DNA of 13,970 nucleotides from Caldipriscus sp964426895 (GCA_964426895.1 CAYRSH010000042.1:1-13970); one strand, 5' to 3'; shown: positions 1-8,168, counted from the first letter of the stretch. A program made the numbers and translations. Notes: generated by a model not told the origin, from the sequence alone.

Positions 1-2
1 AT

Positions 3-986
3 ATAGCCACTACGGCTTTTGAAGCGGCCGATGGCAATTATGTCCTTTTGGCTCCGAGTTGGTATGAAGTGGGGGTTTTAAAGTTTAGCCCAACCGGTAC
101 CCTTCTCTGGCAAAGGAGGTATCCGAGGAGTATAGCGACTTCAACGATAACATTTTCTTGGGGAAAGCCCACAAGCGATGGTGGTTTTATCGTAACAACC
201 CATATAGCGGGTTCTGGCGATGATGCCCTGTTTATGAAGTTTAATTCAAATGGGTATTTCGTATGCGCGGCCCGCATAGCCACATCTGGCAACGATTACG
301 GTATAGATGTGGTTGAAGGGCCTAACTGGTATTGGATGACGGGTAGTTTGGGTGTAGGTGGAAACGATCTGTTCATAGCGAAGATAAGGAAAACCGATTG
401 CAATGTGATAGAGGTTAGGAGATTGCTTTCCGGTGCGGATGAGCAGGGTAGAAGTATGGATATAAGGCCTACTACGGGTATTCCTTATGTTGCGGGATAT
501 ACAAACAACACCGCTTGGTCCGCCGGAAGTTATGACGGCTTGGTTGCTGCGGACTCCGGAGGGTTGGATACATGCTATTGGAGGAATTATTCTCCAACCA
601 TAACTTACCCCACTTTTAGCGCATCCGGTTCATTTGATATATATCAACCAACTATGAGTATTAGCAATTACACCGTAAGCGTTCAGAACATTTCGGTTAT
701 CCGCAGGATAACCTGTGGATTGGATCCTTTGGGTGCAGGGGATGACGAGTTGGGGATGGACGAAAAGTTTGTCGGTTGCGAGATAAACTATGCGGTGATA
801 GGGAATAACCTGAGGCTTAGGGTGAAGTCTGAAAAAGGTGTAGATGTTAAGATATATACGCCGGGTGGTGTTAAGGTTTTTGATAAGAGGTTTGTAAAGT
901 CCGGCGTGTATAACATACCTTTGAGGAGGGGTATATACTTCTTGAAGGTCGGAGGTAAAACCGAGAAAATTATTATCAATTTGTAA
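3..986 (+). CDS. Surface/secreted beta-propeller-like protein with T9SS-type C-terminal tail (5' partial)
   Basis: The frame is open from the left edge, so the gene begins outside the window; 327 residues are visible. The TTG at 48 is in frame but need not be the real start. The visible part has about three imperfect repeats of roughly 50 residues. Each runs through a 'DGGFIV' or 'WYWMTG'-like strand, then 'GSGDDALFMKF' or 'GGNDLFIAKI', then 'SGNDYG' or 'GADEQG'. This pattern is common in secreted propeller proteins of the Bacteroidetes and related phyla. The last 80 or so residues form a separate module with 'VKIYTPGGVKVFD', 'SGVYNIPL' and 'RGIYFLKVGG', followed by a short basic and hydrophobic end. 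This matches the layout of type IX secretion type A sorting domains. Export across the outer membrane and surface attachment are inferred. Substrate and function are unknown. No terminator follows; etfB starts 27 bases downstream. Confidence 0.75.
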   Translation: MATTAFEAADGNYVLLAPSWYEVGVLKFSPTGTLLWQRRYPRSIATSTITFSWGKPTSDGGFIVTTHIAGSGDDALFMKFNSNGYFVCAARIATSGNDYGIDVVEGPNWYWMTGSLGVGGNDLFIAKIRKTDCNVIEVRRLLSGADEQGRSMDIRPTTGIPYVAGYTNNTAWSAGSYDGLVAADSGGLDTCYWRNYSPTITYPTFSASGSFDIYQPTMSISNYTVSVQNISVIRRITCGLDPLGAGDDELGMDEKFVGCEINYAVIGNNLRLRVKSEKGVDVKIYTPGGVKVFDKRFVKSGVYNIPLRRGIYFLKVGGKTEKIIINL

Positions 987-997
987 AATTTACATCC

Positions 998-1013
998 TTA
1001 AAATCTCCGCCTT
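998..1013 (+). promoter_or_regulatory. Putative leaderless promoter of etfB (-10 box TAAAAT)
   Basis: TTAAAATCTCC is followed by 5 bases and the ATG at 1014. TAAAAT (999-1004) ends 9 bases before the start codon, which puts a normal transcription start at or within about 3 bases of the ATG. There is no Shine-Dalgarno sequence and no good -35 hexamer. A second TAAAAT at 984-989 includes the stop codon of the upstream gene. Confidence 0.5.
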
Positions 1014-1754
1014 ATGAAAGTTTTGGTGTTTATAAAAAGGACGCCTGATACAGCAGCCATTGTTAAACCCTCCGCCGATGGGAAGGATATAGACAGAACA
1101 AACATGCCCTTTATAATAAACCCTTACGATGAGTTTGCCGTTGAGGAAGCCATAAGGTTAAAGGAGAATAAGGGGGCGGAAACCGTTGTTATGTCCGTAG
1201 GAGGGGAGGATGTTAAGGAGCAGTTAAGGAGGACATTAGCAATGGGTATAGACAGGGCTATACTCGTAAAACATCCCGAATACTGGAACTTAAACCCCTC
1301 TCAAATCGCGTACGCAATAGTTGAGGTTGCAAAGAGGGAAAACCCCGATATGATCATAACGGGAAAACTTACCATAGACGATTACACCTATTCCTTAGCC
1401 CCATATGTGGCCGAAAAACTCGGGTATAACCTCATAACATATGTAACGAAATTGGAATACCTTGACGGGAAGGTTAGGGCGGAGAGGGAAACGGATTTGG
1501 GAAGCGAAATATGGGAAGCACCTTTCCCTGTTGTTATAAGCGCAGAAAGGGGTTTGAACGAGCCGAGACTACCCAACATGAGGGGTATAATGATGGCAAA
1601 GAAGAAAACCATAGAAGAACTTGAAATAAACTTTCCCAATTACGATTATGCTATTGATAAATTCACACCACCACCCCCCCGTAAAGGGGTAAAACTTTTG
1701 AATTCCGTGGACGAGTTGATAAAAGTTCTCAAAGAGGAGGTAAAGATATTATGA
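1014..1754 (+). CDS. etfB: Electron transfer flavoprotein, beta subunit
   Basis: This is the small subunit of the heterodimeric electron transfer flavoprotein. ETF carries electrons from acyl-CoA dehydrogenases or related flavoenzymes to a quinone reductase or, in some classes, bifurcates electrons. The 246-residue length is typical. The N-terminus 'MKVLVFIKRTPDT' is characteristic, followed by the adenine-nucleotide alpha-hydrolase fold with 'INPYDEFAVEEAIRLKE' and 'VVMSVGG'. Near residue 181 comes the family signature 'LNEPRLPNMRGIMMAKKK'. The ATG at 1014 fits the family N-terminus. The gene overlaps etfA by ATGA, which indicates translational coupling. No dehydrogenase or quinone oxidoreductase partner lies in the window, so whether this ETF is canonical or bifurcating is not decided here. 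Confidence 0.93.
   Translation: MKVLVFIKRTPDTAAIVKPSADGKDIDRTNMPFIINPYDEFAVEEAIRLKENKGAETVVMSVGGEDVKEQLRRTLAMGIDRAILVKHPEYWNLNPSQIAYAIVEVAKRENPDMIITGKLTIDDYTYSLAPYVAEKLGYNLITYVTKLEYLDGKVRAERETDLGSEIWEAPFPVVISAERGLNEPRLPNMRGIMMAKKKTIEELEINFPNYDYAIDKFTPPPPRKGVKLLNSVDELIKVLKEEVKIL
1735..1741 (+). promoter_or_regulatory. Shine-Dalgarno sequence of etfA
   Basis: AGGAGGT lies 9 bases before the etfA ATG, inside the last codons of etfB. It is a near-perfect anti-16S match and supports the ATG at 1751 as start. It contrasts with the absence of such a site before etfB. Confidence 0.8.
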
Positions 1755-2707
1755 AGGCTTTGGTATTTGTTGAAACCTTAAAGGGTGTGGTTAGGGAGGC
1801 TTCATTGGAGGCCATAAACTTTGCGAGGAATTTGGCGGATGAGGTTGTAGGTGTAGTTGTGGGAAAGGGGGTTGATGTAAAGGGTTTGAATAAACTTTAT
1901 GTTTATGAGGATGAAAGGCTCTTAATACCCATATCAAAACCCACAACCGAGGTTATAAAAGAAGTTCAAAATAAAGAGAATGCAAAGTTCATCATACTAC
2001 CCGCAACCGGTTTTGGTAAGGAATTGGGTGGAAGGCTTGCCGCCGCTTTTGATGCACCGATATTGGACGATTTCATGGCATACGAAAACGGCTATTTTAT
2101 AAAGGGTTTCTATTCCAACAAAGTGTTTGCCCATATCAGGATAGATGGGAATCCCATTATACTTTCCCTAAGGCCGAGGGCATTTAAGCCGGTTGAGGAT
2201 GGAATATCACCGGAAGTTATAAAGATTAACATCAAACTACCCGAGGAGTACTTCTCGGCAAAGCCCGTTGAAATACATGAAAAGTCATCCGAAGAGGTGG
2301 ATGTAACGGAGGCGGACATCGTGGTATCGGGTGGTAGGGGCATGGGAAGTCCCGAAAACTATCACAAATGGATAATAGCATTGAGGGATGCCTTGGCAAA
2401 GGCCACGGGATTAAAGGTTGCAAACGGAGCTTCAAGGGCCGTGGTTGATGCGGGTTGGGTTGATCACTCCCATCAGGTTGGACAAACCGGTAAGACGGTT
2501 TCCCCCTTGGTTTATTTTGCCATTGGCATATCCGGGGCTATACAGCATCAGGCGGGGATGAGGACATCAAAAAACATTATAGCAATCAATAAAGACCCCG
2601 AGGCCCCAATATTTACGATTTCCGATTACGGAATTGTTTCCAAATGGGAGGATGCATTACCCGAGTTGGTTGAAAAGTTAAACAAGATAGCCGAGGAGAA
2701 GGTTTAA
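1751..2707 (+). CDS. etfA: Electron transfer flavoprotein, alpha subunit
   Basis: This is the large, FAD-binding subunit of ETF, 318 residues, of normal length and with no ferredoxin extension. The N-terminal half is the ETF domain ('MKALVFVETLKG', 'FIILPATGFGKELGGRLAAA'). The C-terminal half is the FAD domain, with 'VVSGGRGMGSPENY' near residue 192, 'QVGQTGKTVSP' at 242-252, 'GISGAIQH' at 259-266 and 'AINKDPEAPIF' from about 278. These are the conserved flavin-contacting stretches. The ATG lies within the ATGA overlap with etfB and has a strong Shine-Dalgarno sequence. The order etfB-etfA is the usual one. The two products are expected to form a cytoplasmic heterodimer in fatty acid, amino acid or other acyl-CoA oxidation, or in bifurcation; the electron donor cannot be named from this window. 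Confidence 0.95.
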   Translation: MKALVFVETLKGVVREASLEAINFARNLADEVVGVVVGKGVDVKGLNKLYVYEDERLLIPISKPTTEVIKEVQNKENAKFIILPATGFGKELGGRLAAAFDAPILDDFMAYENGYFIKGFYSNKVFAHIRIDGNPIILSLRPRAFKPVEDGISPEVIKINIKLPEEYFSAKPVEIHEKSSEEVDVTEADIVVSGGRGMGSPENYHKWIIALRDALAKATGLKVANGASRAVVDAGWVDHSHQVGQTGKTVSPLVYFAIGISGAIQHQAGMRTSKNIIAINKDPEAPIFTISDYGIVSKWEDALPELVEKLNKIAEEKV

Positions 2708-2711
2708 CGGG

Positions 2712-2727
2712 TTTAAAATCCCAAGTC
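2712..2727 (+). promoter_or_regulatory. Putative leaderless promoter of valS (-10 box TAAAAT)
   Basis: TTTAAAATCCC is followed by 5 bases and the GTG at 2728; TAAAAT is 2714-2719, with 8 bases between box and start codon. No Shine-Dalgarno sequence is present. The core TTTAAAATCCC is identical to the one before trmFO. Confidence 0.5.
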
Positions 2728-5322
2728 GTGAAAGAAATAGAAAAAACTTACGATTTTAAGAAGTGGGAGAGACTCTTATACTCAAAGTGGCTTGATGCTA
2801 AGGTTTTTAGGGCTACGGTTGAAGAGGCTAAGGGTAAAAAGGTTTTCACAATAATGATGCCTCCACCAAATGTAACCGGAAACATCCATATGGGTCATGT
2901 CCTTGATAACACCATTCAAGATGTCGTTGCGAGGTTTAAGAGGATGACGGGTTATTATGTCCTATGGCAACCCGGAACGGATCACGCCGGAATTGCAACT
3001 CAAAATGTTGTTGAAAGGGAACTAAAAAAAGAAGGGAAAACCAGGTGGGAGTTGGGAAGGGAAGAGTTTATCAAAAGGGTTTGGGAATGGAAGGAAAAAT
3101 ACGGTAATCTGATAATTGAATCCTTAAAAAAACTCGGGATTTCTCCGGATTGGGATAGGTTAAGGTTTACCCTTGACGATGGTTATAGTAAGGCCGTTAT
3201 AGAGGCTTTTGTTAGGTTATACGAATCTGGGTTGATATACAGGGGTTATAGGCTTATAAACTGGTGTCCGAGGTGTGGGACCGCGTTGGCGGACGATGAG
3301 GTTGAAAGGGAGGAAGAAAGCGGTTATATATACTATTTGAGATATCCCTTAACCGAGGGGGGTTATATAGTCGTCGCCACCACAAGACCCGAAACATACC
3401 TTGGGGATGTGGCCGTTGCCGTAAATCCGCAGGATGAGAGGTATAAGGGTCTGATAGGTAAAAAGGTTAAACTTCCGTTTGTGGGTAAAAGGGTTGATAC
3501 GGAGGGCAAGGAGGTATATCCCGAAATACCCATAATATCCGACGAAACGGTTGATATGAAGTTCGGAACGGGTGCTGTAAAGATTACACCCGCCCACGAC
3601 TTCAACGATTGGGAGATAGGCGAAAGGCACAAACTCCCCAAGGTTCAGGTAATAGGTTTTGATGGGAAAATAAACGAGAACGGTGGGGAGTGGAAGGGCC
3701 TGGATAGGTTTGAGGCGAGGGATAGAATCGTTAAAGCCTTTGCGGATACCGGATTGCTTGAAAAGGTTGAAAAACACATCTATTCGCCGGGAAGGTGTTA
3801 TAGGTGCTCTACGGTAATAGAACCATTACCATCCCTTCAATGGTTTGTAAAGATGAAACCCTTGGCGGAAAAGGCATTGGAAGCATACGATAAAGGGGAG
3901 TTGATAATCATTCCGGAAATGTTCGGTAAGGTTTATAAAAACTGGCTGGAAAATGTTAAAGATTGGTGTATATCAAGACAAATATGGTGGGGTCATAGAA
4001 TTCCCGCATATTACGGGCCGGATGGGGAAGTATTTGTGGGTAGGAATTACGAGGAGGCACTTCAAAAGGCGGAAAAACATTACGGTGAAAGGGTTGAATT
4101 AAAGCAGGATGAAGATGTTTTAGATACCTGGTTTTCCTCTTGGCTTTGGCCCTTTGCAACCCTTGGATGGCCGGAAGAAACGGAAGATTTAAAGGTCTTC
4201 TACCCAACCCATTTCCTACAATCCGGATGGGATATACTGTTTTTCTGGGACGCCCGTATGGTTATGGCGGGTCTATTCTTCACCGGTAAAGTCCCCTTTA
4301 AAGTCCTATATCTCCACGGCTTGTTAAGGGATAAGTATGGTAGGAAGTTCTCAAAGAGTTTGGGAAACTCTCCGGATGTGTTTGAACTTTTGGATAAATA
4401 CGGTGCCGATGGTCTTAGGTTTGGTGTTATGAGTTTAACACCAGAGGGTAGGGATATAAGGTTTGACGAAAACCAACTCTTGGTTGGGAGGAACTTTGCA
4501 AACAAGATGTGGAATATAAACAGGCTGATAAATATGTACCTTGGAGGAGAGGTTGAGTTGAGGAAACCTAAACCCACAAAACCCTATCAAAAGTGGGCTT
4601 TGCATATGCTCGGGGATTACATTGATGTTATAACCAAAAACCTTGAAAATTACGAGTTTGACGGTTATGTTAAAAACCTATACCACCTAATTTGGAGTAA
4701 TGTTGCGGATTGGTTGGTTGAGGCCTCAAAGCCTTACATAAAAGAGGGCGATAAAGAGGCTTTGGATGTATTACTCTATGTATGGATAAACTCTTTAAAA
4801 TTGGCACACCCCATTATGCCCTTCATCACGGATGCCATATACGAGACTTTGCCCCTAAAAAACAAGGAATTAACCCTTATGAAAACGGAATGGCCGAGGA
4901 GGGAATACGAATATCCCGACGAATATGGATACTTTGAGGATTTGAAAGAGGCCATAACGGTTTTCAGGTCTATAAAGGATTTGGTTGGTATAAAAAGCGC
5001 CCCTTATAAGGGTGATGTTGATGAAATTTTCGTATTTTTGGCGGGTGCGGAAAACAAGGATGCCGAGATCTGGGTGAAGATCCCTTCAAGGGTTGAAGTT
5101 TATATCGGGCTTACAAGGGAGCAGAAGGATAAAGTCGTCCAAAAATTGAATAAGGAAAGGGAAGAGTTGTTAAAGGTCATTTCAAAGGTGGAGAAAAAAC
5201 TTTCTTCGGATTTTGTCCATAAAGCGCCCAAACATGTAGTTGAAAATGAAAGGGAGAAATACAAAACATTAAAGGCAAAACTTTCGGGTATTGAAAGGCA
5301 GTTGGAAATACTAAACGGGTAG
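2728..5322 (+). CDS. valS: Valine--tRNA ligase
   Basis: Class I aminoacyl-tRNA synthetase that charges tRNA-Val with valine in the cytoplasm; 864 residues, a usual length. The HIGH motif is HMGH (54-57) after 'PPPNVTGNI'. The KMSKS loop is KFSKS (540-544), with Phe for Met. The editing (CP1) domain carries 'TTRPETYLGDVAVAV' and 'GTGAVKITPAHDFNDWE'. Two Cys pairs of the zinc-binding type are visible, in 'NWCPRCGTALADDEVE' and 'GRCYRCSTVIEP'. 'CISRQIWWGHRIPAYY' and 'DVLDTWFSSWLWPF' are further ValRS hallmarks. The last 65 or so residues form the Lys/Glu-rich coiled-coil arm that contacts tRNA. The GTG start fits the family N-terminus ('YDFKKWE'). It follows etfA by 20 bases and appears to have its own promoter. 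Confidence 0.97.
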   Translation: MKEIEKTYDFKKWERLLYSKWLDAKVFRATVEEAKGKKVFTIMMPPPNVTGNIHMGHVLDNTIQDVVARFKRMTGYYVLWQPGTDHAGIATQNVVERELKKEGKTRWELGREEFIKRVWEWKEKYGNLIIESLKKLGISPDWDRLRFTLDDGYSKAVIEAFVRLYESGLIYRGYRLINWCPRCGTALADDEVEREEESGYIYYLRYPLTEGGYIVVATTRPETYLGDVAVAVNPQDERYKGLIGKKVKLPFVGKRVDTEGKEVYPEIPIISDETVDMKFGTGAVKITPAHDFNDWEIGERHKLPKVQVIGFDGKINENGGEWKGLDRFEARDRIVKAFADTGLLEKVEKHIYSPGRCYRCSTVIEPLPSLQWFVKMKPLAEKALEAYDKGELIIIPEMFGKVYKNWLENVKDWCISRQIWWGHRIPAYYGPDGEVFVGRNYEEALQKAEKHYGERVELKQDEDVLDTWFSSWLWPFATLGWPEETEDLKVFYPTHFLQSGWDILFFWDARMVMAGLFFTGKVPFKVLYLHGLLRDKYGRKFSKSLGNSPDVFELLDKYGADGLRFGVMSLTPEGRDIRFDENQLLVGRNFANKMWNINRLINMYLGGEVELRKPKPTKPYQKWALHMLGDYIDVITKNLENYEFDGYVKNLYHLIWSNVADWLVEASKPYIKEGDKEALDVLLYVWINSLKLAHPIMPFITDAIYETLPLKNKELTLMKTEWPRREYEYPDEYGYFEDLKEAITVFRSIKDLVGIKSAPYKGDVDEIFVFLAGAENKDAEIWVKIPSRVEVYIGLTREQKDKVVQKLNKEREELLKVISKVEKKLSSDFVHKAPKHVVENEREKYKTLKAKLSGIERQLEILNG

Positions 5323-5335
5323 GAACATCGGCGAA

Positions 5336-5346
5336 TCTAATACTAT
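5336..5346 (+). promoter_or_regulatory. Possible weak leaderless promoter upstream of the Ig-like gene
   Basis: TCTAAT (5336-5341) is one mismatch from TATAAT and lies 5 bases before the ATG at 5347, or 8 bases before the in-frame TTG at 5350. The second spacing fits the other sites in this window better. There is no Shine-Dalgarno sequence. The C-rich stretch after the box is missing, so this is the weakest of the series. Confidence 0.25.
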
Positions 5347-6072
5347 ATGTTGGTTCTATTAAGCATAACACCAAAGGCCATAACCTTATATGAAGGTGAT
5401 ACGCTTTTACTCGGAAACTTTCCAAGATGGAGGTTTTTCAAAAATAGGGGGGTTGTGTGTAAGGTTGAGGAAGGTGATGCGGTTGAATTAAGGGGTGATA
5501 CCTTAATAGCCAAAAGCGTTGGTATATCAATAATTTTATGCGGAAAGGGGGATATAAATAGGGGTTTTGTTATAAGGGTTGTCCCTAAGGGGTTTGAAAG
5601 GCCGGAGCCCATATTTTTGCGAGTGGGTGAAAAGATAAAACTTCCGGAATTCGGATTTCCAAAAGACTTTAAAGTTTATTTTTTGGTAAAACCCCCTTGG
5701 CTGGCAAAGGTTATAGGGGATTCCTTGGAAGGACTTTCGGAAGGAAGGGGGATATTACAGGTTCATATAGTTAAAGGTGATAGGGTTTTGGACAAATTCC
5801 CAATACCATTGGTAGTTGAGGGAAAAAGCAAAGTTCATATTTCCCCCAAAATGGCGATTTTAAGGGTTGGGGAGGCTATAAAGTTTTCAGTTTCAGGGGA
5901 TTATATTTCTGTTGATTGGCAAACCCTACCAAAGGGCGTAGGGGATATATCGGGTGATGGGGTTTTTACGGCTTTAAAGCCCGGAAAGGCCGTAATAATA
6001 GCAAAGGTAAGGTTGAAGGATGGGAGCATGGCATCCGCAAAGGCCTTTGTGAGGGTATTAAAACGGCCTTAG
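5347..6072 (+). CDS. Unrecognised protein of three Ig-like (Big2-type) repeats
   Basis: The 241 residues divide into about three beta-rich units, near 6-80, 88-157 and 162-238. The last is clearest: 'HISPKMAILRVGEAIKF', then 'VDWQTLPKG', 'GDGVFTALKPGKAVIIAKV' and 'ASAKAFVRVL'. That order is the usual pattern of bacterial Ig-like group 2 domains. The first unit ('SITPKAITLYEGDTLLL') and second ('IFLRVGEKIKLP') look like diverged copies. Such domains usually occur in exported proteins. Only 'MLVLLS' precedes the first domain, so a normal signal peptide is absent. An in-frame TAA at 5338 excludes an upstream start. The TAG stop lies inside the likely -10 box of rplE. No catalytic motif is visible. 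A role as periplasmic or surface adaptor is a guess; function is unknown. Confidence 0.75.
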   Translation: MLVLLSITPKAITLYEGDTLLLGNFPRWRFFKNRGVVCKVEEGDAVELRGDTLIAKSVGISIILCGKGDINRGFVIRVVPKGFERPEPIFLRVGEKIKLPEFGFPKDFKVYFLVKPPWLAKVIGDSLEGLSEGRGILQVHIVKGDRVLDKFPIPLVVEGKSKVHISPKMAILRVGEAIKFSVSGDYISVDWQTLPKGVGDISGDGVFTALKPGKAVIIAKVRLKDGSMASAKAFVRVLKRP

Positions 6073-6082
6073 AATTCCCACT
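6069..6082 (+). promoter_or_regulatory. Putative leaderless promoter of rplE (-10 box TAGAAT)
   Basis: TTAGAATTCCC is followed by 3 bases and the ATG at 6083. TAGAAT is 6070-6075, 7 bases from the start codon, and its first three bases are the stop codon of the upstream gene. TTGTGA at 6047-6052, 17 bases upstream, is a fair -35 candidate (4 of 6). No Shine-Dalgarno sequence is present. Confidence 0.45.
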
Positions 6083-6622
6083 ATGGCTTTGTACGAGAGG
6101 TATAAGAACGAGATAAGGAAGAAACTGGCCGAGGAGTTAAATTTAAACATTATGGAGGTACCAAGAATAGAAAAGGTTGTAGTGCATGTGGGTTGGGGTA
6201 GGGAGGCGGTTGAAGACCCCAAATCCTTAGAAATCGTGGCCCAAGACCTGGCCATTATAACCGGTCAGAAACCCGTAATCACGAGGGCGAGGAAATCGGT
6301 GGCACAATTTAAGGTTAGGGAGGGCATGCCCATAGGTTTAAAGGTCACTTTGAGGAAAAGGAGGGCTTATGATTTCCTTGAAAGGCTTATAAACTTCGCA
6401 TTGCCAAGGGTTAGGGATTTTAGGGGTTTGCCCAAGGACGGTTTTGACGGTAGGGGTTCCTATAACTTCGGTTTGAACGAACACACCGCATTCCCCGAGA
6501 TAGACATTGATAAGGTTCAAAGGGTTTTTGGAATGGACATAACAATAGTTACATCCGCTAAGAATGACGAGTTGGCTTATAGGTTACTTGAAGCGCTCGG
6601 TTTCCCCTTTGAAAGGGCATGA
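6083..6622 (+). CDS. rplE: 50S ribosomal protein L5
   Basis: L5 binds 5S rRNA in the central protuberance of the large subunit. The protein is 179 residues, full length. Family stretches are 'ITGQKPVITRARKSVAQFKVREG' in part (59-81), 'MPIGLKVTLR' (82-91), 'RLINFALPRVRDFRG' (101-115), 'FDGRGSYNFG' (121-130) and 'MDITIVTSAK' (151-160). The ATG at 6083 gives the usual N-terminus ('YERYKNEI'). The odd point is location. L5 is normally between L24 and S14 in the spc operon, but here it follows an Ig-like gene and overlaps an M16-type lipoprotein gene by ATGA. Near residue 35 the usual 'VVNMGVGE' reads 'VVHVGWGRE', a mild divergence. It is either the only copy, moved out of the operon, or a second copy; the window cannot tell which. 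Confidence 0.95.
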   Translation: MALYERYKNEIRKKLAEELNLNIMEVPRIEKVVVHVGWGREAVEDPKSLEIVAQDLAIITGQKPVITRARKSVAQFKVREGMPIGLKVTLRKRRAYDFLERLINFALPRVRDFRGLPKDGFDGRGSYNFGLNEHTAFPEIDIDKVQRVFGMDITIVTSAKNDELAYRLLEALGFPFERA

Positions 6623-8168
6623 AAAGGCTATTATTCTTTTTGCCAATTATAATTTCTTGTGCAACAACGGAGGAGGGTGCTGTGAGAAAAGAAATCCAAA
6701 AGGAGGTAAAACCCTTAACCGTACCCGAAATAAAAACCGTTGAAAAAACCCTACCAAACGGCCTACACATAATAGCGGTAAAGAAGGATAAACTGCCTAT
6801 ATTTTATATGGAATTGGTTTTAAAGGCGGGTTCGGTTTTGGATCCCAAGGGTAAGGAGGGATTGGCAAACCTNNNNNNNNNNNNNNNNNNNNNNNNNNNN
6901 NNNNNNNNNNNNNNNNNNNNNNNNNNNNNNNNNNNNNNNNNNNNNNNNNNNNNNNNNNNNNNNNNNNNNNNNTTTTAAAGGCGGGTTCGGTTTTGGATCC
7001 CAAGGGTAAGGAGGGATTGGCAAACCTTGTGGGTTCTTTGGTGGATGAGGGTACAAAAACAAAAACCTCCGAGCAAATAGCGGAATACATAGAGAGCCTC
7101 GGGGCGCACTTCAATGTATCCGTGGGTAAAACGAGAACGGAAATTACGGCCAAATGCTTAACCCCTGATGCGGACAGCCTCCTCTCCATAGTATCCGAAA
7201 TCGTCATGTATCCTACATTTCCTAAAAAGGAGTTTGAGAGGGAAAAGAGGAGGCAGATTTCAAGTTTAAAAAACAATTTAAGCAATCCAAACTATGTAGC
7301 ATCTGTTAAACTGGACGAACTGGTTTATGAAGGTACCCCTATGGAACACCCAACGGATGGTTATATTGAAAGCGTTGAGAAAATAACCTTGGATGATGTT
7401 AAGGAATTCCATAAAAACTATTGGCTACCAAACCTTTCCTATGTTGTGGTGGTTTCAAGTTTAGAACCCGAAGAGGCTATACGGAAAATTGAGAAGTTCT
7501 TTGGGAATTGGCAAAATAGGGAGATTTCACTCCCGGATATACCGAAGCCAAAAGGGGAAAAGAAAGTTGAAATATTCCATATGGATGGTATAAATCAGGC
7601 ATATATCAGGTTGGCCTTTCCAGTGGATGTTCAACGCAATTCTCCGGATTATAACAAGGTGCGTGTGGCAAATTACATCTTGGGCGGTTCCGGATTTTCA
7701 AGCAGGATTTTGAAAAAAATAAGGGTTGAAAAGGGATATGCTTACTCGGCATATTCCTATGTTATGCCCAACATCGTTTGGAAAGAGGAGAATTACCCTT
7801 CAATTTTTATAGCGGGTTTGCAAACAAGGGTTGAAACATCCGAAGATGCCGTTAATACCCTGGTAGAACTCATAAAGGAGGCGAAGGAAAAGGGCTTTAC
7901 GGAAGAGGAATTAAACGCAGCCAAGAGTTTTTATAACGGTTATATAGCGAGGTTGTCGGAAACATATTCCCAAATAGCGGGTTTAATATCCACGCAATAC
8001 GAATACAAACTGCCAAATATGTTTTGGATCAAGGACATTGATGAGATAAGGTCATTAACCTTAAACGATATTAACGAAACCGCACGGAAATACTTTAATA
8101 CGGAAAACTTTGTCCTCTTAATAGTTACGGATACAACAAAGGTTAAGTTTAAAAACCTAAAAATTTGA
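6619..8168 (+). CDS. M16-family lipoprotein lacking the zinc-binding motif (gene crossed by an assembly gap)
   Basis: The sequence contains 100 N, and the 55 bases before the gap are repeated after it. Merging the two copies gives one open frame of 464 residues, normal for a single-unit M16B protein. The N-terminus 'MKRLLFFLPIIISC' is a lipoprotein signal with lipobox IISC, Cys14 being the lipidated residue. Where active M16 peptidases have HxxEH ('GLAHxxEH'), this one has 'GLANLVGS' (81-88), so both His and the Glu are lost. The downstream Glu ligand region reads 'RRQISSLKNN', also without the ligand. The C-terminal half keeps the substrate-contacting R...Y element 'IRVEKGYAYSAYS' (R317, Y324). 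This combination is typical of the non-catalytic subunit of heterodimeric M16B peptidases. A catalytic partner is not in the window. It overlaps rplE by ATGA and lpxB by 4 bases. Membrane anchoring is inferred. Confidence 0.85.
6818..6872 (+). repeat. 55-bp direct repeat, left copy, flanking gap 1
   Basis: Identical to 6973-7027 and ends exactly at the first N. Merging the copies restores the M16 reading frame, so this is the same genomic segment written twice by the assembler, not a biological repeat. Confidence 0.95.
6873..6972. other. Assembly gap 1 (100 N) inside the M16-like gene
   Basis: Exactly 100 N, a conventional scaffold filler. Because the flanks are the same 55 bases, the real distance is probably zero or negative and no sequence need be missing. 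Confidence 0.97.
6973..7027 (+). repeat. 55-bp direct repeat, right copy, flanking gap 1
   Basis: Second copy of 6818-6872, beginning at the first base after the N run. The TTG at 6993 inside it is not an independent start; it is codon 74 of the merged M16-like gene. Confidence 0.95.

Noticed and set aside
987..1013. Intrinsic terminator between the first gene and etfB
   Set aside because: No GC-rich inverted repeat followed by a T-run. The same holds for all other gaps between genes here.
3349..3777. Long minus-strand open frame (142 codons) inside valS
   Set aside because: It lies entirely opposite a well-conserved synthetase region, has no family motif and no upstream signal. Other minus-strand frames in the window (for example 4200-4577, 10388-10630, 10748-10996) are the same kind of shadow.
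6818..7027. 55-bp direct repeats as attachment sites or target duplications of a mobile element
   Set aside because: They bracket only a 100-N filler. An identical repeat length occurs at the second gap, and merging restores the M16 frame, so assembly artefact explains them.
6797..7285. Minus-strand open frame spanning the N run
   Set aside because: It is open only because N bases cannot encode stops, and it opposes the M16-like gene.
6993..8168. Independent M16 gene starting at TTG 6993
   Set aside because: The sequence before it is a copy of the coding region left of the gap; the true start is the ATG at 6619 with a lipoprotein signal.
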